This document shows, piece by piece, positions 1 to 8,849 of a stretch of 31,455 bases of DNA. The translations under genes and the position numbers were made by a program. Under the pieces are notes generated by a model. That model had not been told where the DNA came from. It saw only the letters and a program-made list of their open reading frames with translations, and did not search any database. Position 1 is the first letter of the stretch. Each line of letters opens with the position of its first letter. Source of the DNA: DATMYQ01 sp035560935 (lineage in GTDB: Bacteria; Bacillota; Negativicutes; Sporomusales; Sporomusaceae); the NCBI GenBank assembly GCA_035560935.1, contig DATMYQ010000298.1:1-31455 (forward strand). The letters run 5' to 3'.

Positions 1-18
1 AGGTTAAGCCGACAGGAA

Positions 19-1875
19 GTGATCGCGTTGCAAAAATGGCCACTGACTCTTTTTATCGGAATAGAAATCATCTTTTTGTTACTGCCATGGCCGGCCATGG
101 CTTCACATGACATCGTGTTTTTGGAAACCCGCCTGAATGCAGCCAGCGGCAGCGATCGGCTCGACGTCCTGCATCGTCTGATTCCGGCCTACCTAACCAG
201 ACAGCCGGCCAAAGCGCTGGCGTACAGCCAGGAAAGTCTGCAACTGGCACAACAGCTGGAAGACAACAGCCGCCTCATTACGGCGCTGCTCTGGTGCGGT
301 CAGTCCTATAACGCGCTACAACAACCGCGCCTGGCTATCGAATATTTTTTCCGGGCACTGGCCCAAGCCCAGTACATTCAGGATCAATTTCAAGAAGCTA
401 TCATATTAAACAGCATCGGTAACCATTACTTCAATTTGGCCCAATATGATCAGGCTGCCCAATATTTTCTCCAGTCACTGAATTTGCGTAACAGCACCGG
501 TGATCATTTTGGCGCGTCCAAGTGCCTCAACAATCTTGGCCGGGTATATGACAAACTGAAGCAATTCGACCGGGCTATTGACTACTTTCAGCAGTCTCTG
601 GATTTAAAACAGCAGGTCACCGACCCCTCCGGAACGGTTTTCACCCTAAACAATCTCGGACTGAGCCACCGCAGTAACGGCAATCCGGTTCAGGCCCGCG
701 GTTATTTTCTGGAAGCCCTGCAGCGGGCTCAGCAAAATCAATCTTTGATGGAGCTGGGTTACACTACCAACAATTTAGGCGAACTGGCAGCGGACGAAGG
801 CCAGTTTCATGTGGCGCTGGAACATTTTTTCCAGGCGCTGGAATATTACGCCCAGGAGCATAACGTCTCGGGAGAAACGTATGCGCGGTTAAATATCAGC
901 AAGGCCTATCGACCGCTCGGCAACCTGCAGGCAGCCATTGAGCACTGTAACCGGGCCGTGATCCTGGCGCAGCAGTTGCAGCAGTCGGAATTGTTAAAAG
1001 AAGGTACGCTCCACTTGTCCCGGCTTTACGAGGACGCCGGCGATCCAGGCCAGGCTTTGCAGTACTTGAAACAGCACAATGAAATCCGGGAAAAGCTGCT
1101 CAACGAAACCGTGCACGAAAAAATTGTCGCGCTGCAGTTGGCTTACGATCAAGAGTCCCGGAGCCGGGAAATTGAGCTGCTAAAAAAAGAAAGCCAGCTT
1201 CAAACCCTGGAATTGGGCCGCCGGCAACAAGTCATCTATTCGATTGGCACCTTGCTGCTGATGTGCTGCATTACGGTTTACGTCATGAAAACGCAGGTGT
1301 CGGCCCGGGAAGCCCGGGAGCGGGAACTACTGGCGATTAAAATCAAGCTGGAAGAAAGCAACCGCAATCTCCACACCCTGTCAGAAACCGATCCGTTGAC
1401 CGGCCTGGCCAATCGCCGCCGTTTCGACAAATCGCTGCAGTGGGAATGCCACTCCGCCTGGGATAACCAACTAGACCTATCGATGATCATGATCGATGTC
1501 GACTATTTCAAACTGTACAACGATTCCTACGGCCATCACCGCGGCGACCTCTGCCTACAGGCCATCGCCCACAGTCTGACGCAAACGCTGGCCGGAGAAA
1601 CTGCCTTGATTGCCCGCTTTGGCGGCGAAGAATTCGCCATCATCTTATTGAACACGTCGCTGGAAAAGGCGATACAACTGGCCGATCAAGCCCGTCAGGC
1701 GATCGCCAATTTAAATTTGCTCCACGAAAAAGCCCCTCTCCACGGTAAAGTCACCGCCAGTTTTGGGGCATCGTCCCTCCGCACCAGCGGCTACCGTCCG
1801 CAGGATTTAGTCCGCAATGCCGACCAGGCTTTATATCGTGCCAAAGATCTGGGGCGCAACCAGGTATCCACCTAA
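19..1875 (+). CDS. TPR-repeat membrane protein with C-terminal GGDEF (diguanylate cyclase) domain
   Basis: Probable diguanylate cyclase (2 GTP to c-di-GMP) with an external sensor. An N-terminal hydrophobic segment ending in AMA looks like a signal peptide. About six to seven tetratricopeptide repeats follow (about residues 60-355), then a charged coiled coil, one membrane segment (about 405-423) and a cytoplasmic GGDEF domain (about 450-616). The signature is GGEEF at 535-539, a functional variant in the family. The RxxD product-inhibition site expected just upstream is absent (GETA there). The TPR part should lie outside the membrane and the cyclase inside. The start is uncertain: GTG at 19 has its AGGA almost touching it, while TTG at 28 has better spacing. 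The gene ends 10 bases from the convergent SEDS gene with no obvious terminator between. Its ligand is unknown. Confidence 0.88.
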   Translation: MIALQKWPLTLFIGIEIIFLLLPWPAMASHDIVFLETRLNAASGSDRLDVLHRLIPAYLTRQPAKALAYSQESLQLAQQLEDNSRLITALLWCGQSYNALQQPRLAIEYFFRALAQAQYIQDQFQEAIILNSIGNHYFNLAQYDQAAQYFLQSLNLRNSTGDHFGASKCLNNLGRVYDKLKQFDRAIDYFQQSLDLKQQVTDPSGTVFTLNNLGLSHRSNGNPVQARGYFLEALQRAQQNQSLMELGYTTNNLGELAADEGQFHVALEHFFQALEYYAQEHNVSGETYARLNISKAYRPLGNLQAAIEHCNRAVILAQQLQQSELLKEGTLHLSRLYEDAGDPGQALQYLKQHNEIREKLLNETVHEKIVALQLAYDQESRSREIELLKKESQLQTLELGRRQQVIYSIGTLLLMCCITVYVMKTQVSAREARERELLAIKIKLEESNRNLHTLSETDPLTGLANRRRFDKSLQWECHSAWDNQLDLSMIMIDVDYFKLYNDSYGHHRGDLCLQAIAHSLTQTLAGETALIARFGGEEFAIILLNTSLEKAIQLADQARQAIANLNLLHEKAPLHGKVTASFGASSLRTSGYRPQDLVRNADQALYRAKDLGRNQVST

Positions 1876-1885
1876 CCAGGAAAAC

Positions 1886-3070
1886 TTACCGGCGGTCACG
1901 TCCCGGGCTGCGCACCAGTTTGAGCCGGGCGCGCAGGCTGGTTTTTTCTGTTTTTTCCGCGGATACCGGCGACGCGCCCCGTCGCCCCACACTGATCAAC
2001 AGGCCCACGGCCGCCATATTGACAATCAGGGACGTCCCGCCAAAGCTGATAAACGGCAACGGTACCCCGGTTACCGGCACCAGCCCGGCCACCATGGCCA
2101 TATTCCCCAATCCCTGTCCCACAATCAGCGTCGTGGCACCCGCGGCCAACATCATGCCAAAGCCGTCCGGCGCTTTAATCGCCGTTTTGATTCCATACCA
2201 GCCCAGCAGGGCAAACAGGGCCATCACCACCAGCGCGCCGGCAAAGCCCATTTCCTGGCACAACACGGCAAAGGCAAAATCGGTATGCGCCTCCGGCAAA
2301 TAGAAATACTTGCTGGCCCCCTGGCCCACGCCCACGCCCAGTAAGCCGCCGGACCCCATCGCCAGTAACGACTGCACCATTTGGTAACCGGTGGTTTGCT
2401 GATAGGACCAGGGATCGATCCAGGCCCAGATGCGTTCAAACCGGTAGGCCGCCGCATACACCAGGTAGACTGTCAGCGCACTGCCGGTCACCAACAGCAC
2501 CAGCAACTGACTCCAGGGAATGCCGGCAAAAACATATAATATCAGGCCCAGCCCCAAGATGACCACAGCCGTACCCATGTCCGGCTGTTTCAGTACCAAC
2601 AGGCTGAGAAGCAACGCAATGTAAAGCGGCCAGGAATTCAGGCTGACATACCGTTCCCGGTCCAGTTTCGGCCCCAGATACGCCGCACACAGTAACACCA
2701 CCGAAAGCTTGGCCATTTCCGATGGTTGAAATTGAAACGATGCGATTTTTAGCCAGCGGCGGGCACCGTTCACGTATTCCCCGCCCAGATGGACCGCCAC
2801 CAAAAGCAATAGCGTCAACAACGCCAGAAACAACACCCAGCCCCGGTTAATCCGCCGGTAATCAACCAATGCGGCAAACAACAGCAAAACGAAGCCGACA
2901 AGGAATGCCAGCAACTGTCGTTTGACAAAAAAATAACTGTCGTTGCTCAGTTTTCCCGCCAGAATAAAACTGGAACTAAATATATTGATTAAGCCGATCA
3001 GAAACAACACGCCGGCGATCACAAAAACTGCCTCCGCCGGGCTGACCCAGAATCGCGGCCTTATTCCCAT
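1886..3070 (-). CDS. ftsW: FtsW/RodA/SpoVE (SEDS) family peptidoglycan glycosyltransferase
   Basis: Polytopic SEDS protein that polymerises lipid II into glycan strands, normally together with a class B PBP. The translation is a run of hydrophobic segments. It contains the family's conserved stretches, for example QPSEMAKL, KQPDMGTAVV, GYQMVQSLLAMGSGGLLGVG and the C-terminal PLPFISFGGTSLIVN. The length of about 394 residues fits FtsW/SpoVE. I placed the start at the ATG at 3070, which has AGGTG five bases upstream; a GTG six bases earlier is also open but lacks a spaced ribosome site. It follows the secreted-protein gene by only a few bases, so it is probably co-transcribed with trmB. It lies outside any division cluster here. 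Whether it serves division, elongation or sporulation cannot be told from sequence alone. Confidence 0.9.
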   Translation of the reverse strand: MGIRPRFWVSPAEAVFVIAGVLFLIGLINIFSSSFILAGKLSNDSYFFVKRQLLAFLVGFVLLLFAALVDYRRINRGWVLFLALLTLLLLVAVHLGGEYVNGARRWLKIASFQFQPSEMAKLSVVLLCAAYLGPKLDRERYVSLNSWPLYIALLLSLLVLKQPDMGTAVVILGLGLILYVFAGIPWSQLLVLLVTGSALTVYLVYAAAYRFERIWAWIDPWSYQQTTGYQMVQSLLAMGSGGLLGVGVGQGASKYFYLPEAHTDFAFAVLCQEMGFAGALVVMALFALLGWYGIKTAIKAPDGFGMMLAAGATTLIVGQGLGNMAMVAGLVPVTGVPLPFISFGGTSLIVNMAAVGLLISVGRRGASPVSAEKTEKTSLRARLKLVRSPGRDRR

Positions 3071-3078
3071 ATTCACAC

Positions 3079-3705
3079 CTATCGGCTCCCATTCAGCACA
3101 ATATACACTTCCGCCACTTTGACGCCATCCGGCAACAGTTCCGGATTTCCCGAATCAATCCGGACTCCGTCGCCCTGAAATTCCCGGGGCAGGCTACGAG
3201 CAGGGCGGAATGTCAGAAAGAGGCCTTTTACATTTGCCAACGCGCCATCATTCCAGCTTTTCACCAAGCCGCCGTAATCCCAGCCAAAGCCGGAAATCAC
3301 GAAGTTCCCGCCGTTAATCCCGTTCATTTCTTCCAGACTGGTGCCAATCGTAATATTATACACGGTTCGCCAGGCCGTGCCCGCGCCCCGGATTGAAACC
3401 GCCGACGGAATCTCGCCATAACGGTTGTTTTGCCAGTACAAAAGCGCCTGATTAGGCGTATCCGGATAAATCACACTGACTTCGAACCGTTCCGCTCCTT
3501 CGGCGCCCAGCACCGTACGTCGCTGAACATTCTCCGCCCCAAACAAACGGATCAAATCATCCCCAGTGGTCTGCCGCGTGACCGGACCCACCCGCTCATT
3601 GGGCACACACTGCCAATCGTTGGCCACTTCTGCTCCAGCCACAGGCATTCCTGACAGCATGAAAACCAACAGCAGCAATGACATGATCGTCCATTTCCGG
3701 TTCAT
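3079..3705 (-). CDS. Secreted protein of unknown function
   Basis: I do not recognise a family. The 208-residue product starts with a clear Sec signal peptide: positively charged MNRK, a hydrophobic core, and likely cleavage after AGA near residue 25. There is no lipobox cysteine, so a soluble extracytoplasmic protein is expected. The mature part is rich in Gly, Trp and Tyr and ends near residue 208 with no second membrane segment. The ATG has GGAGG seven bases upstream, and that site overlaps the last codons and stop of trmB. The next gene (SEDS) begins within ten bases of its stop. This tight packing suggests translational coupling and a possible envelope role, which is inference only. Confidence 0.8.
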   Translation of the reverse strand: MNRKWTIMSLLLLVFMLSGMPVAGAEVANDWQCVPNERVGPVTRQTTGDDLIRLFGAENVQRRTVLGAEGAERFEVSVIYPDTPNQALLYWQNNRYGEIPSAVSIRGAGTAWRTVYNITIGTSLEEMNGINGGNFVISGFGWDYGGLVKSWNDGALANVKGLFLTFRPARSLPREFQGDGVRIDSGNPELLPDGVKVAEVYIVLNGSR

Positions 3706-3708
3706 TCC

Positions 3709-4371
3709 TTAGCCTCCCACTCTCGCTGCCGGCGGGAATGTCGCTTCGCAGCGATAAATTTTCATCCCCAGGCTGCTGAATTTTTCTTCATATTCGGTCA
3801 TTACGTTGCCGGCCAAATCGCTATGGTGCAAATCAAAAGTGATATTGGACAACCGCAGCCCCTGACCCGCCAGTTGGTTCAACGAATACTCAAACAGTTT
3901 TTCGTTGTCGGTTTTAAAACACAATTGTGCTCCCGGCGCCAGCACCTGCCGGTATATTTCCAGAAAACGACGGTCAGTCAGTCTGCGTTTTGCGTGCCGG
4001 TTTTTCGGCCAGGGATCGGAAAAATTCAGATACAGCCGTTGTACTTCCCCCGGCAAAAATAAATCCGTCAGAAACGAGGCATCAAACACCATGAATCGAA
4101 TATTGGCCAATTCCCGGTCCCGGGCCTTGCACGCCGCGTAATACAGCACATCCTGCTGCGCTTCAATGCCGATATAGTTTATTTCCTCCCGGTACCGGCA
4201 GGCCATTTCACTCAGAAAACCGCCTTTCCCGATACCCAGTTCCAAATGGATGGGCCGGTCGTTGCCAAAAGTTTCTCGCCAACGCCCCTTCCAGTCCTCT
4301 TCGCTTCGCAAAACCAAATTTCCCATTGTCGTTAGCGCCTCAGTAATCCAAGGCCTTTTCCGCCATCGCAA
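3709..4371 (-). CDS. trmB: tRNA (guanine-N7-)-methyltransferase TrmB
   Basis: Methylates G46 of tRNA at N7 using S-adenosylmethionine. The N-terminus MRWRKRPW matches the usual MRLRxKPW of Firmicute TrmB. It is followed by the SAM-binding stretch HLELGIGKGGFLSEMA and the family signature FSDPWPKNRHAKRRL. A length of 220 residues is normal. The start codon is TTG at 4371, eight bases after AAGGAG; the conserved N-terminus supports this choice. It is followed almost directly by the secreted-protein gene and then the SEDS gene. The regulator gene ends 65 bases upstream, so read-through from there is possible. Confidence 0.95.
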   Translation of the reverse strand: MRWRKRPWITEALTTMGNLVLRSEEDWKGRWRETFGNDRPIHLELGIGKGGFLSEMACRYREEINYIGIEAQQDVLYYAACKARDRELANIRFMVFDASFLTDLFLPGEVQRLYLNFSDPWPKNRHAKRRLTDRRFLEIYRQVLAPGAQLCFKTDNEKLFEYSLNQLAGQGLRLSNITFDLHHSDLAGNVMTEYEEKFSSLGMKIYRCEATFPPAARVGG

Positions 4372-4436
4372 ACCAATCTCTCCTTATTTCATGGTTCCAT
4401 ACCCATTGAATATACTTTATCACAGCATACGGTTAT

Positions 4437-6326
4437 TTATTTTTCCAGTTCATATTTTTTCAAATACCGGTACAGCGTCACCCGGCTCACATCCAGCATA
4501 TGAGCCAACCGGCTGATGTTCCCGCCGGCCGCTCGCCAGGCCGCTACAAAAGCCTCCCGGTCTTCCTTCCACTCCGTACCGCCGCCGCCTTCACCGGGCA
4601 ACTGAATATCATCAGCCTCAATGGCTGTGCCGGCGGTCCGGAAAAACGCCTGTTCCACCACGCCCTGTAATTGTTTAATATTGCCCGGCCAGTCATAGGA
4701 GAGAATCCTTGCCTGGGACGCTTCCGACAAAGACTTCGGCGCCATACCGTGCAACGCCGCCATTTCCTCGATAATATGGGCCGCCAGCAGCGGTAAGTCT
4801 TCCCGTCTGGCCCGCAGGGAAGGAACGCGTATTACGGTCTTGCTCAATAACTCATACAGTTCCGGACAGAAGGAAACCCGTTCCGTAAGGCGGCGCAAGT
4901 CGCCGTCACAGGCGGCAAAAATCCGGATATCCAGCAGGGGCCTGCCGTTTTCTTCGCCGCCCGGCAATCGATACCGGTTCAAAAACTCATACAATCGCTG
5001 CTGCAATTCCAATGGCATTTTTTCCACTTCATCCAAGAACAAGGTTCCGCCGGTCGCCAATGCCAGTTTTCCCGACCGTTCCTCCCCCGTGCGTTCCGCA
5101 CCGCCAAACAATTCTGTTTCCAGCGCTTCCGCCGAACTTTTGCCGCAACGTATGGCGATCATTGGTCCCGCAGCCCGGGGACTGGCCTGATGAATTCCGT
5201 GGGCCAGCCGTTGTTTTCCGGTCCCGGCCTCGCCCTGCAGCAGCACGCAACCCTGCTGACGGGCGATTCGTGTGGCTTTTTCCTGCATCGTTATGAACAC
5301 GGGTGTTTTCCCCACCATGCTGGCCAGGCTGTAACGGGCAGAGTAACCGGCGGTATGGGCCATTAGCGTTCGCAAATTTTCAATCGGCAGCGACACCGCC
5401 GCCACGCTTTCCACTTCGCCTTCTTCTCCCAGCAGCGGTTCCACCGTGACAATGTCTTCGTAGGTTTTTTGCGGCGTAATCCAGGTCATTTCCCGGTTAT
5501 GGGACGGCAATCCGTAAAAGCCTTTATACACCAGGGTATGACGATAATTCAGAACGGCATCACCCAGATTGGGGAATCCGCCGGAACCGCCATTCAGCCG
5601 TTCGGCACCCAGACGATTGGCATACGCCACCTCGCCGCCGGGAAGAATATGATACGCCGTCAACGGCAAACTGTCCAAAATGGTTTCCCGTACCCGTAAT
5701 TTTTCCAACAGACTCAAATGTTGCTCCATCGCCGTTCGCAGCGTCAGCAGCAGCGAAACCATGGAGTTAAACGGCAGTTCATCCTGTTCCACGGCGACAA
5801 TGCTCAACATAAACCGCAACCGTCCCTCCACCATCACCGGCGCGGAACAGGCGTCGCCACTCTGGCATTCTTCCACCCACATTTCCGGGCCAAACAGCAA
5901 AAAGGGCGTACGGTGCCGATAGGCAATGCCGATGCTGGAAGCGCCGATATCCGCTTCCGTCAGCCGGCTTCCTTCCAGCTCTCCCGCCGATTTCTGAAAA
6001 AACGGCATCGCATAGTTTTTCAGTACATAGCATTCTTGATCCAAGAGCAACATGCTAAGGTTATAGGTTGTGAAATATTCCCGTATTTCCTCATAAAGGC
6101 CGTCTAAATAGTCCAGGGCATCCTGGTGCCGCCCCCGCCTTGTTGTCAGTTCATCCGGCTGCAGGCGAACCGACAGCCGCATCAGTTTCCGGTCAACACC
6201 CCATCGCCGGCTTTCCTCCCAGGATTCTGCAACCCAGGGATGAACATTGGGATCCATGACCTCTTCTTCAACAAATTTCCGGTAATATTGTTCCAGTTTC
6301 ACTCTGCTCCGGCGCTCGCGTATCAT
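4437..6326 (-). CDS. AcoR/DhaR-like transcriptional regulator with degenerate sigma-54 activator AAA+ domain
   Basis: The 629-residue protein has an AcoR-type N-terminal region and GAF-like sensor (about 30-206), a PAS-like region (about 216-311), an AAA+ domain (about 330-560) and a Fis-type helix-turn-helix at the C-terminus (about 603-629). Walker A (GEAGTGKQ, 365-372) and Walker B (GTLFLDEVE, 427-435) are present. The GAFTGA loop that contacts sigma-54 is missing: ELFG is followed by GAERTGEERSG. In the stretch FCPELYELL (486-494) the two arginines that activators such as PspF use for trans-ATP hydrolysis are C and L. E. coli DhaR shares the lost GAFTGA and works with sigma-70, so this is probably a sigma-70/A regulator (inference). 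The start at ATG 6326 has GGAGG seven bases upstream, 19 codons inside the longest frame. No aco or dha target genes lie next to it. Confidence 0.87.
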   Translation of the reverse strand: MIRERRSRVKLEQYYRKFVEEEVMDPNVHPWVAESWEESRRWGVDRKLMRLSVRLQPDELTTRRGRHQDALDYLDGLYEEIREYFTTYNLSMLLLDQECYVLKNYAMPFFQKSAGELEGSRLTEADIGASSIGIAYRHRTPFLLFGPEMWVEECQSGDACSAPVMVEGRLRFMLSIVAVEQDELPFNSMVSLLLTLRTAMEQHLSLLEKLRVRETILDSLPLTAYHILPGGEVAYANRLGAERLNGGSGGFPNLGDAVLNYRHTLVYKGFYGLPSHNREMTWITPQKTYEDIVTVEPLLGEEGEVESVAAVSLPIENLRTLMAHTAGYSARYSLASMVGKTPVFITMQEKATRIARQQGCVLLQGEAGTGKQRLAHGIHQASPRAAGPMIAIRCGKSSAEALETELFGGAERTGEERSGKLALATGGTLFLDEVEKMPLELQQRLYEFLNRYRLPGGEENGRPLLDIRIFAACDGDLRRLTERVSFCPELYELLSKTVIRVPSLRARREDLPLLAAHIIEEMAALHGMAPKSLSEASQARILSYDWPGNIKQLQGVVEQAFFRTAGTAIEADDIQLPGEGGGGTEWKEDREAFVAAWRAAGGNISRLAHMLDVSRVTLYRYLKKYELEK

Positions 6327-6434
6327 GTTTCTTCCTCCGTCATTCGCTTGCTGCACTTCTCTCCATTTCTGATACATTCGCACTCCAGACGTTTTTTCCT
6401 GCCATTTCTCGGCAGAAACAGCGCACTGTTCCTT

Positions 6435-6463
6435 ATAATAAGATTATCACGTCAAAAATTCAA
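6435..6463 (-). promoter_or_regulatory. Probable sigma-A promoter of the AcoR/DhaR-like regulator gene
   Basis: On the minus strand TTGAAT (6458-6463) and TATTAT (6435-6440) are separated by exactly 17 bases, about 110 bases upstream of the chosen ATG at 6326. The leader contains an imperfect hairpin (about 6397-6420). It lies in the divergent region shared with the PBP gene (6327-6634), where I see no other gene. Confidence 0.55.
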
Positions 6464-6544
6464 GTCACTGCGGCGATTTTATCACAGCTTAGCGCCCGCT
6501 CTGGGCTTTTGGTCCTATCCTTTCCGCCCAACCGGGCGGAACTC

Positions 6545-6573
6545 TTGCCGATGGACAATGTTCATGTCATAAT
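6545..6573 (+). promoter_or_regulatory. Probable sigma-A promoter of the PBP1A-like gene
   Basis: TTGCCG (6545-6550) and CATAAT (6568-6573) are spaced by 17 bases, predicting a transcript start near 6580. That is downstream of the two earliest in-frame ATGs and supports the later PBP start at 6635. Confidence 0.45.
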
Positions 6574-6634
6574 GGGAATAGTCCCCATGAACAACAAGGA
6601 AAGCCAGTTGACACAGACAAGGTGTGACGCAAAC

Positions 6635-8785
6635 ATGTCCGATCCCGGTAATACGAGCAAACCAGAAATTAAGTCCCGGCGCAACCGCTCCCAACCACAT
6701 TTTTGGCGGCGGGTTTTTCTGTTTCTTTTTATTGGCATGCTGATGGGGCTGACCATCGCTTTAGGCGCCGGTCTCAGCTTTGTATCCTCCACATTAAACT
6801 CAGCACCGCAATTTAACGGCGAGATTGTTCCGTCCGCGTCTTCGATGATTTTTGACGCCAATGGCAACCTGCTAAAAACAGTTCACGCCGTGGAACATCG
6901 CCTGCCCATTCCACTGAGCAAAATTCCCAAGGATCTCCAAAATGCTTTTATTGCCACAGAAGACGCCCGGTTTTACGAGCACAGCGGTATTGACCTGCGG
7001 GCCATTCTCCGGGCCGCCTGGGCTAACTTTATGGAGCAGGATGTAACGGAAGGGGCCAGCACCATTACCCAGCAATTGGCCCGCAACGCGATCTTGTCTC
7101 AGGAACGGACGATTAAACGTAAAATTCATGAAGCCTACCTGGCCTTTCAGCTGGAGCAAAAGTACTCCAAGGCCAAAATCCTGGAAATGTATCTGAACCA
7201 GATTTATTTTGGCAATGGCGCCTACGGTGTCCAGGCGGCGGCCCAAGTGTACTTCGGCAAACAGGCGGAAGATCTGGACCTGGCCGAATGTGCCCTGTTG
7301 GCCGGTATTCCCAAAAGTCCCAATTACTATACACCCACCCGCAATATGAAAGCGGCCAAAACCCGCCAGGGGGTGGTTTTGTCACAAATGGTCAAATACG
7401 GTTATATTGACGCCGCCACCGCTCAGGCTACCTATAAAGGAGAAATCCACCTGGCGCCACCGGTAGTCGAAGCCACTCCGGCCGCCTACTTCGTCGATTT
7501 CGTTCTGCAAACCCTGATTGAAAAGTACGGCGCTGATATCGTCTACAAACAGGGACTGCGGGTGTATACCACGCTGGACCCGGAAATCCAGTCCGCTGCC
7601 GAGAAAACGTTGTTTGAGCACTGGACCGTCAACCGGACCAGTAAAAGTGGTGTTCCCCAGCCGCAGGGCGCCCTGGTGGCATTGGATCCCCGTACCGGTC
7701 AGATTAAAGCCATGGCCGGCGGCCGCGGCACCGACCAGTTCAACCGGGCGGTACTGGCGGAGCGACAGCCGGGATCCGCGTTCAAACCCTTTGTGTATCT
7801 GACAGCGTTGGATAATAGCATTACCCCGGGCACGGTCATCGAAGACAAACCGTTCACCGTCTCCGGCTACTCGCCACTGAACTACGACCGCCGCTACCAC
7901 GGCGCCGTCACCGTCCGCCATGCCCTGGAGCAGTCACTGAACGTGGTGGCCGTCAAACTGAACTATCACGTAGGACCGGCCAAAGTTATCTATACCGCGC
8001 AGCAAATGGGTATCACCACACTGGTCACCAGCGGTTCGTCCCATGATATTACGCTGGCCATGGCACTGGGCGGACTGACCCGGGGGGTCACCCCGCTGGA
8101 AATGGCTTCCGCTTACGGCGTGCTGGCCAACACCGGCATCCGGGTGGAACCCACCGCAATTTTGAAAATTGTCGACCGCAACGGCAAAGTAATCGAAGAA
8201 GCCAAAGCCCAGGGTAAAGCGGTTATCAACCCCAAGAACGCTTATATTCTGGTGGATATGATGAAAGGCGTCATGACCCGTGGTACCGGCACCGGTGCCA
8301 ATATTGGCCGGCCGGCCGCCGGCAAGACCGGCACCACCAGCGATCATCGCGATGCCTGGTTTGTCGGCTTCACCCCCAACCTTTCCACCGCCGTCTGGCT
8401 GGGCAACGATGACAATGTCCCCATCAGCAATGTTACCGGCGGCGACCTACCGGCCACCATCTGGAAAAACTTTATGACCTTCGCCACCGCCAAACTTCCG
8501 GCTGACGACTTTATTGCCCCCGAAGGCATTACACCGGCGGATTTGACCGGCGCGGCGGCAGCCCCGGCCGGAATCCGGTCAACGGCACCGGCAGCGGCGC
8601 CAGCCAAACCACCGGCCAACACTCCCAAGAAACCCGTTTCGCCGCCGTCAGAACCGCTCACCCGGGAAGCCCCGCCGGATGAGCCCATCGTCAAACCGGT
8701 CGAAAAACCGGCTGCCAAGCCACCGGAAGACACACCGGCGGAAGCGCCGATACTGCCGCCACCCAAATCAACCAAAAAACCATAA
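6635..8785 (+). CDS. Class A penicillin-binding protein (PBP1A-like)
   Basis: Bifunctional murein synthase: glycosyltransferase (GT51) plus DD-transpeptidase. After a basic cytoplasmic stretch comes one membrane anchor. The GT51 motifs follow: EDARFYEHSGID, EGASTITQQLARN, and a later block ending LNQIYFGNGAYG. Transpeptidase motifs are SAFK (in QPGSAFKPF), SLN (in EQSLNVV) and KTGT (in AGKTGTTSDH). The last roughly 75 residues form a Pro/Ala/Lys-rich tail of low complexity, as seen in many Firmicute PBP1 proteins. I chose the ATG at 6635, which has AAGGTG ten bases upstream and lies downstream of the predicted promoter. Other in-frame ATGs at 6551 and 6588 have poor ribosome sites, and upstream residues do not look like protein. 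The gene runs divergently from the AcoR/DhaR-like gene and ends at a strong terminator. Confidence 0.93.
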   Translation: MSDPGNTSKPEIKSRRNRSQPHFWRRVFLFLFIGMLMGLTIALGAGLSFVSSTLNSAPQFNGEIVPSASSMIFDANGNLLKTVHAVEHRLPIPLSKIPKDLQNAFIATEDARFYEHSGIDLRAILRAAWANFMEQDVTEGASTITQQLARNAILSQERTIKRKIHEAYLAFQLEQKYSKAKILEMYLNQIYFGNGAYGVQAAAQVYFGKQAEDLDLAECALLAGIPKSPNYYTPTRNMKAAKTRQGVVLSQMVKYGYIDAATAQATYKGEIHLAPPVVEATPAAYFVDFVLQTLIEKYGADIVYKQGLRVYTTLDPEIQSAAEKTLFEHWTVNRTSKSGVPQPQGALVALDPRTGQIKAMAGGRGTDQFNRAVLAERQPGSAFKPFVYLTALDNSITPGTVIEDKPFTVSGYSPLNYDRRYHGAVTVRHALEQSLNVVAVKLNYHVGPAKVIYTAQQMGITTLVTSGSSHDITLAMALGGLTRGVTPLEMASAYGVLANTGIRVEPTAILKIVDRNGKVIEEAKAQGKAVINPKNAYILVDMMKGVMTRGTGTGANIGRPAAGKTGTTSDHRDAWFVGFTPNLSTAVWLGNDDNVPISNVTGGDLPATIWKNFMTFATAKLPADDFIAPEGITPADLTGAAAAPAGIRSTAPAAAPAKPPANTPKKPVSPPSEPLTREAPPDEPIVKPVEKPAAKPPEDTPAEAPILPPPKSTKKP

Positions 8786-8793
8786 ATAAACCC

Positions 8794-8831
8794 AAAAGGA
8801 ACATCGCTCTCCCGTCCGCGATGTTCCTTTT
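8794..8831. terminator. Bidirectional Rho-independent terminator between convergent genes
   Basis: A perfect 14-bp stem (8794-8807 with 8818-8831) around a 10-base loop. Its ends are AAAA/TTTT, so it gives a T-tract on both strands. It sits between the end of the PBP gene (plus strand) and the end of the FAH hydrolase gene (minus strand), and therefore closes the sugar-acid operon. Confidence 0.9.
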
Positions 8832-8849
8832 ATTACTTTCTATGCCCTT

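Noticed and set aside
6608..6636. TTGACA at 6608 as a -35 box for the PBP gene
   Set aside because: No acceptable -10 at the right spacing; the pair at 6545/6568 fits better.
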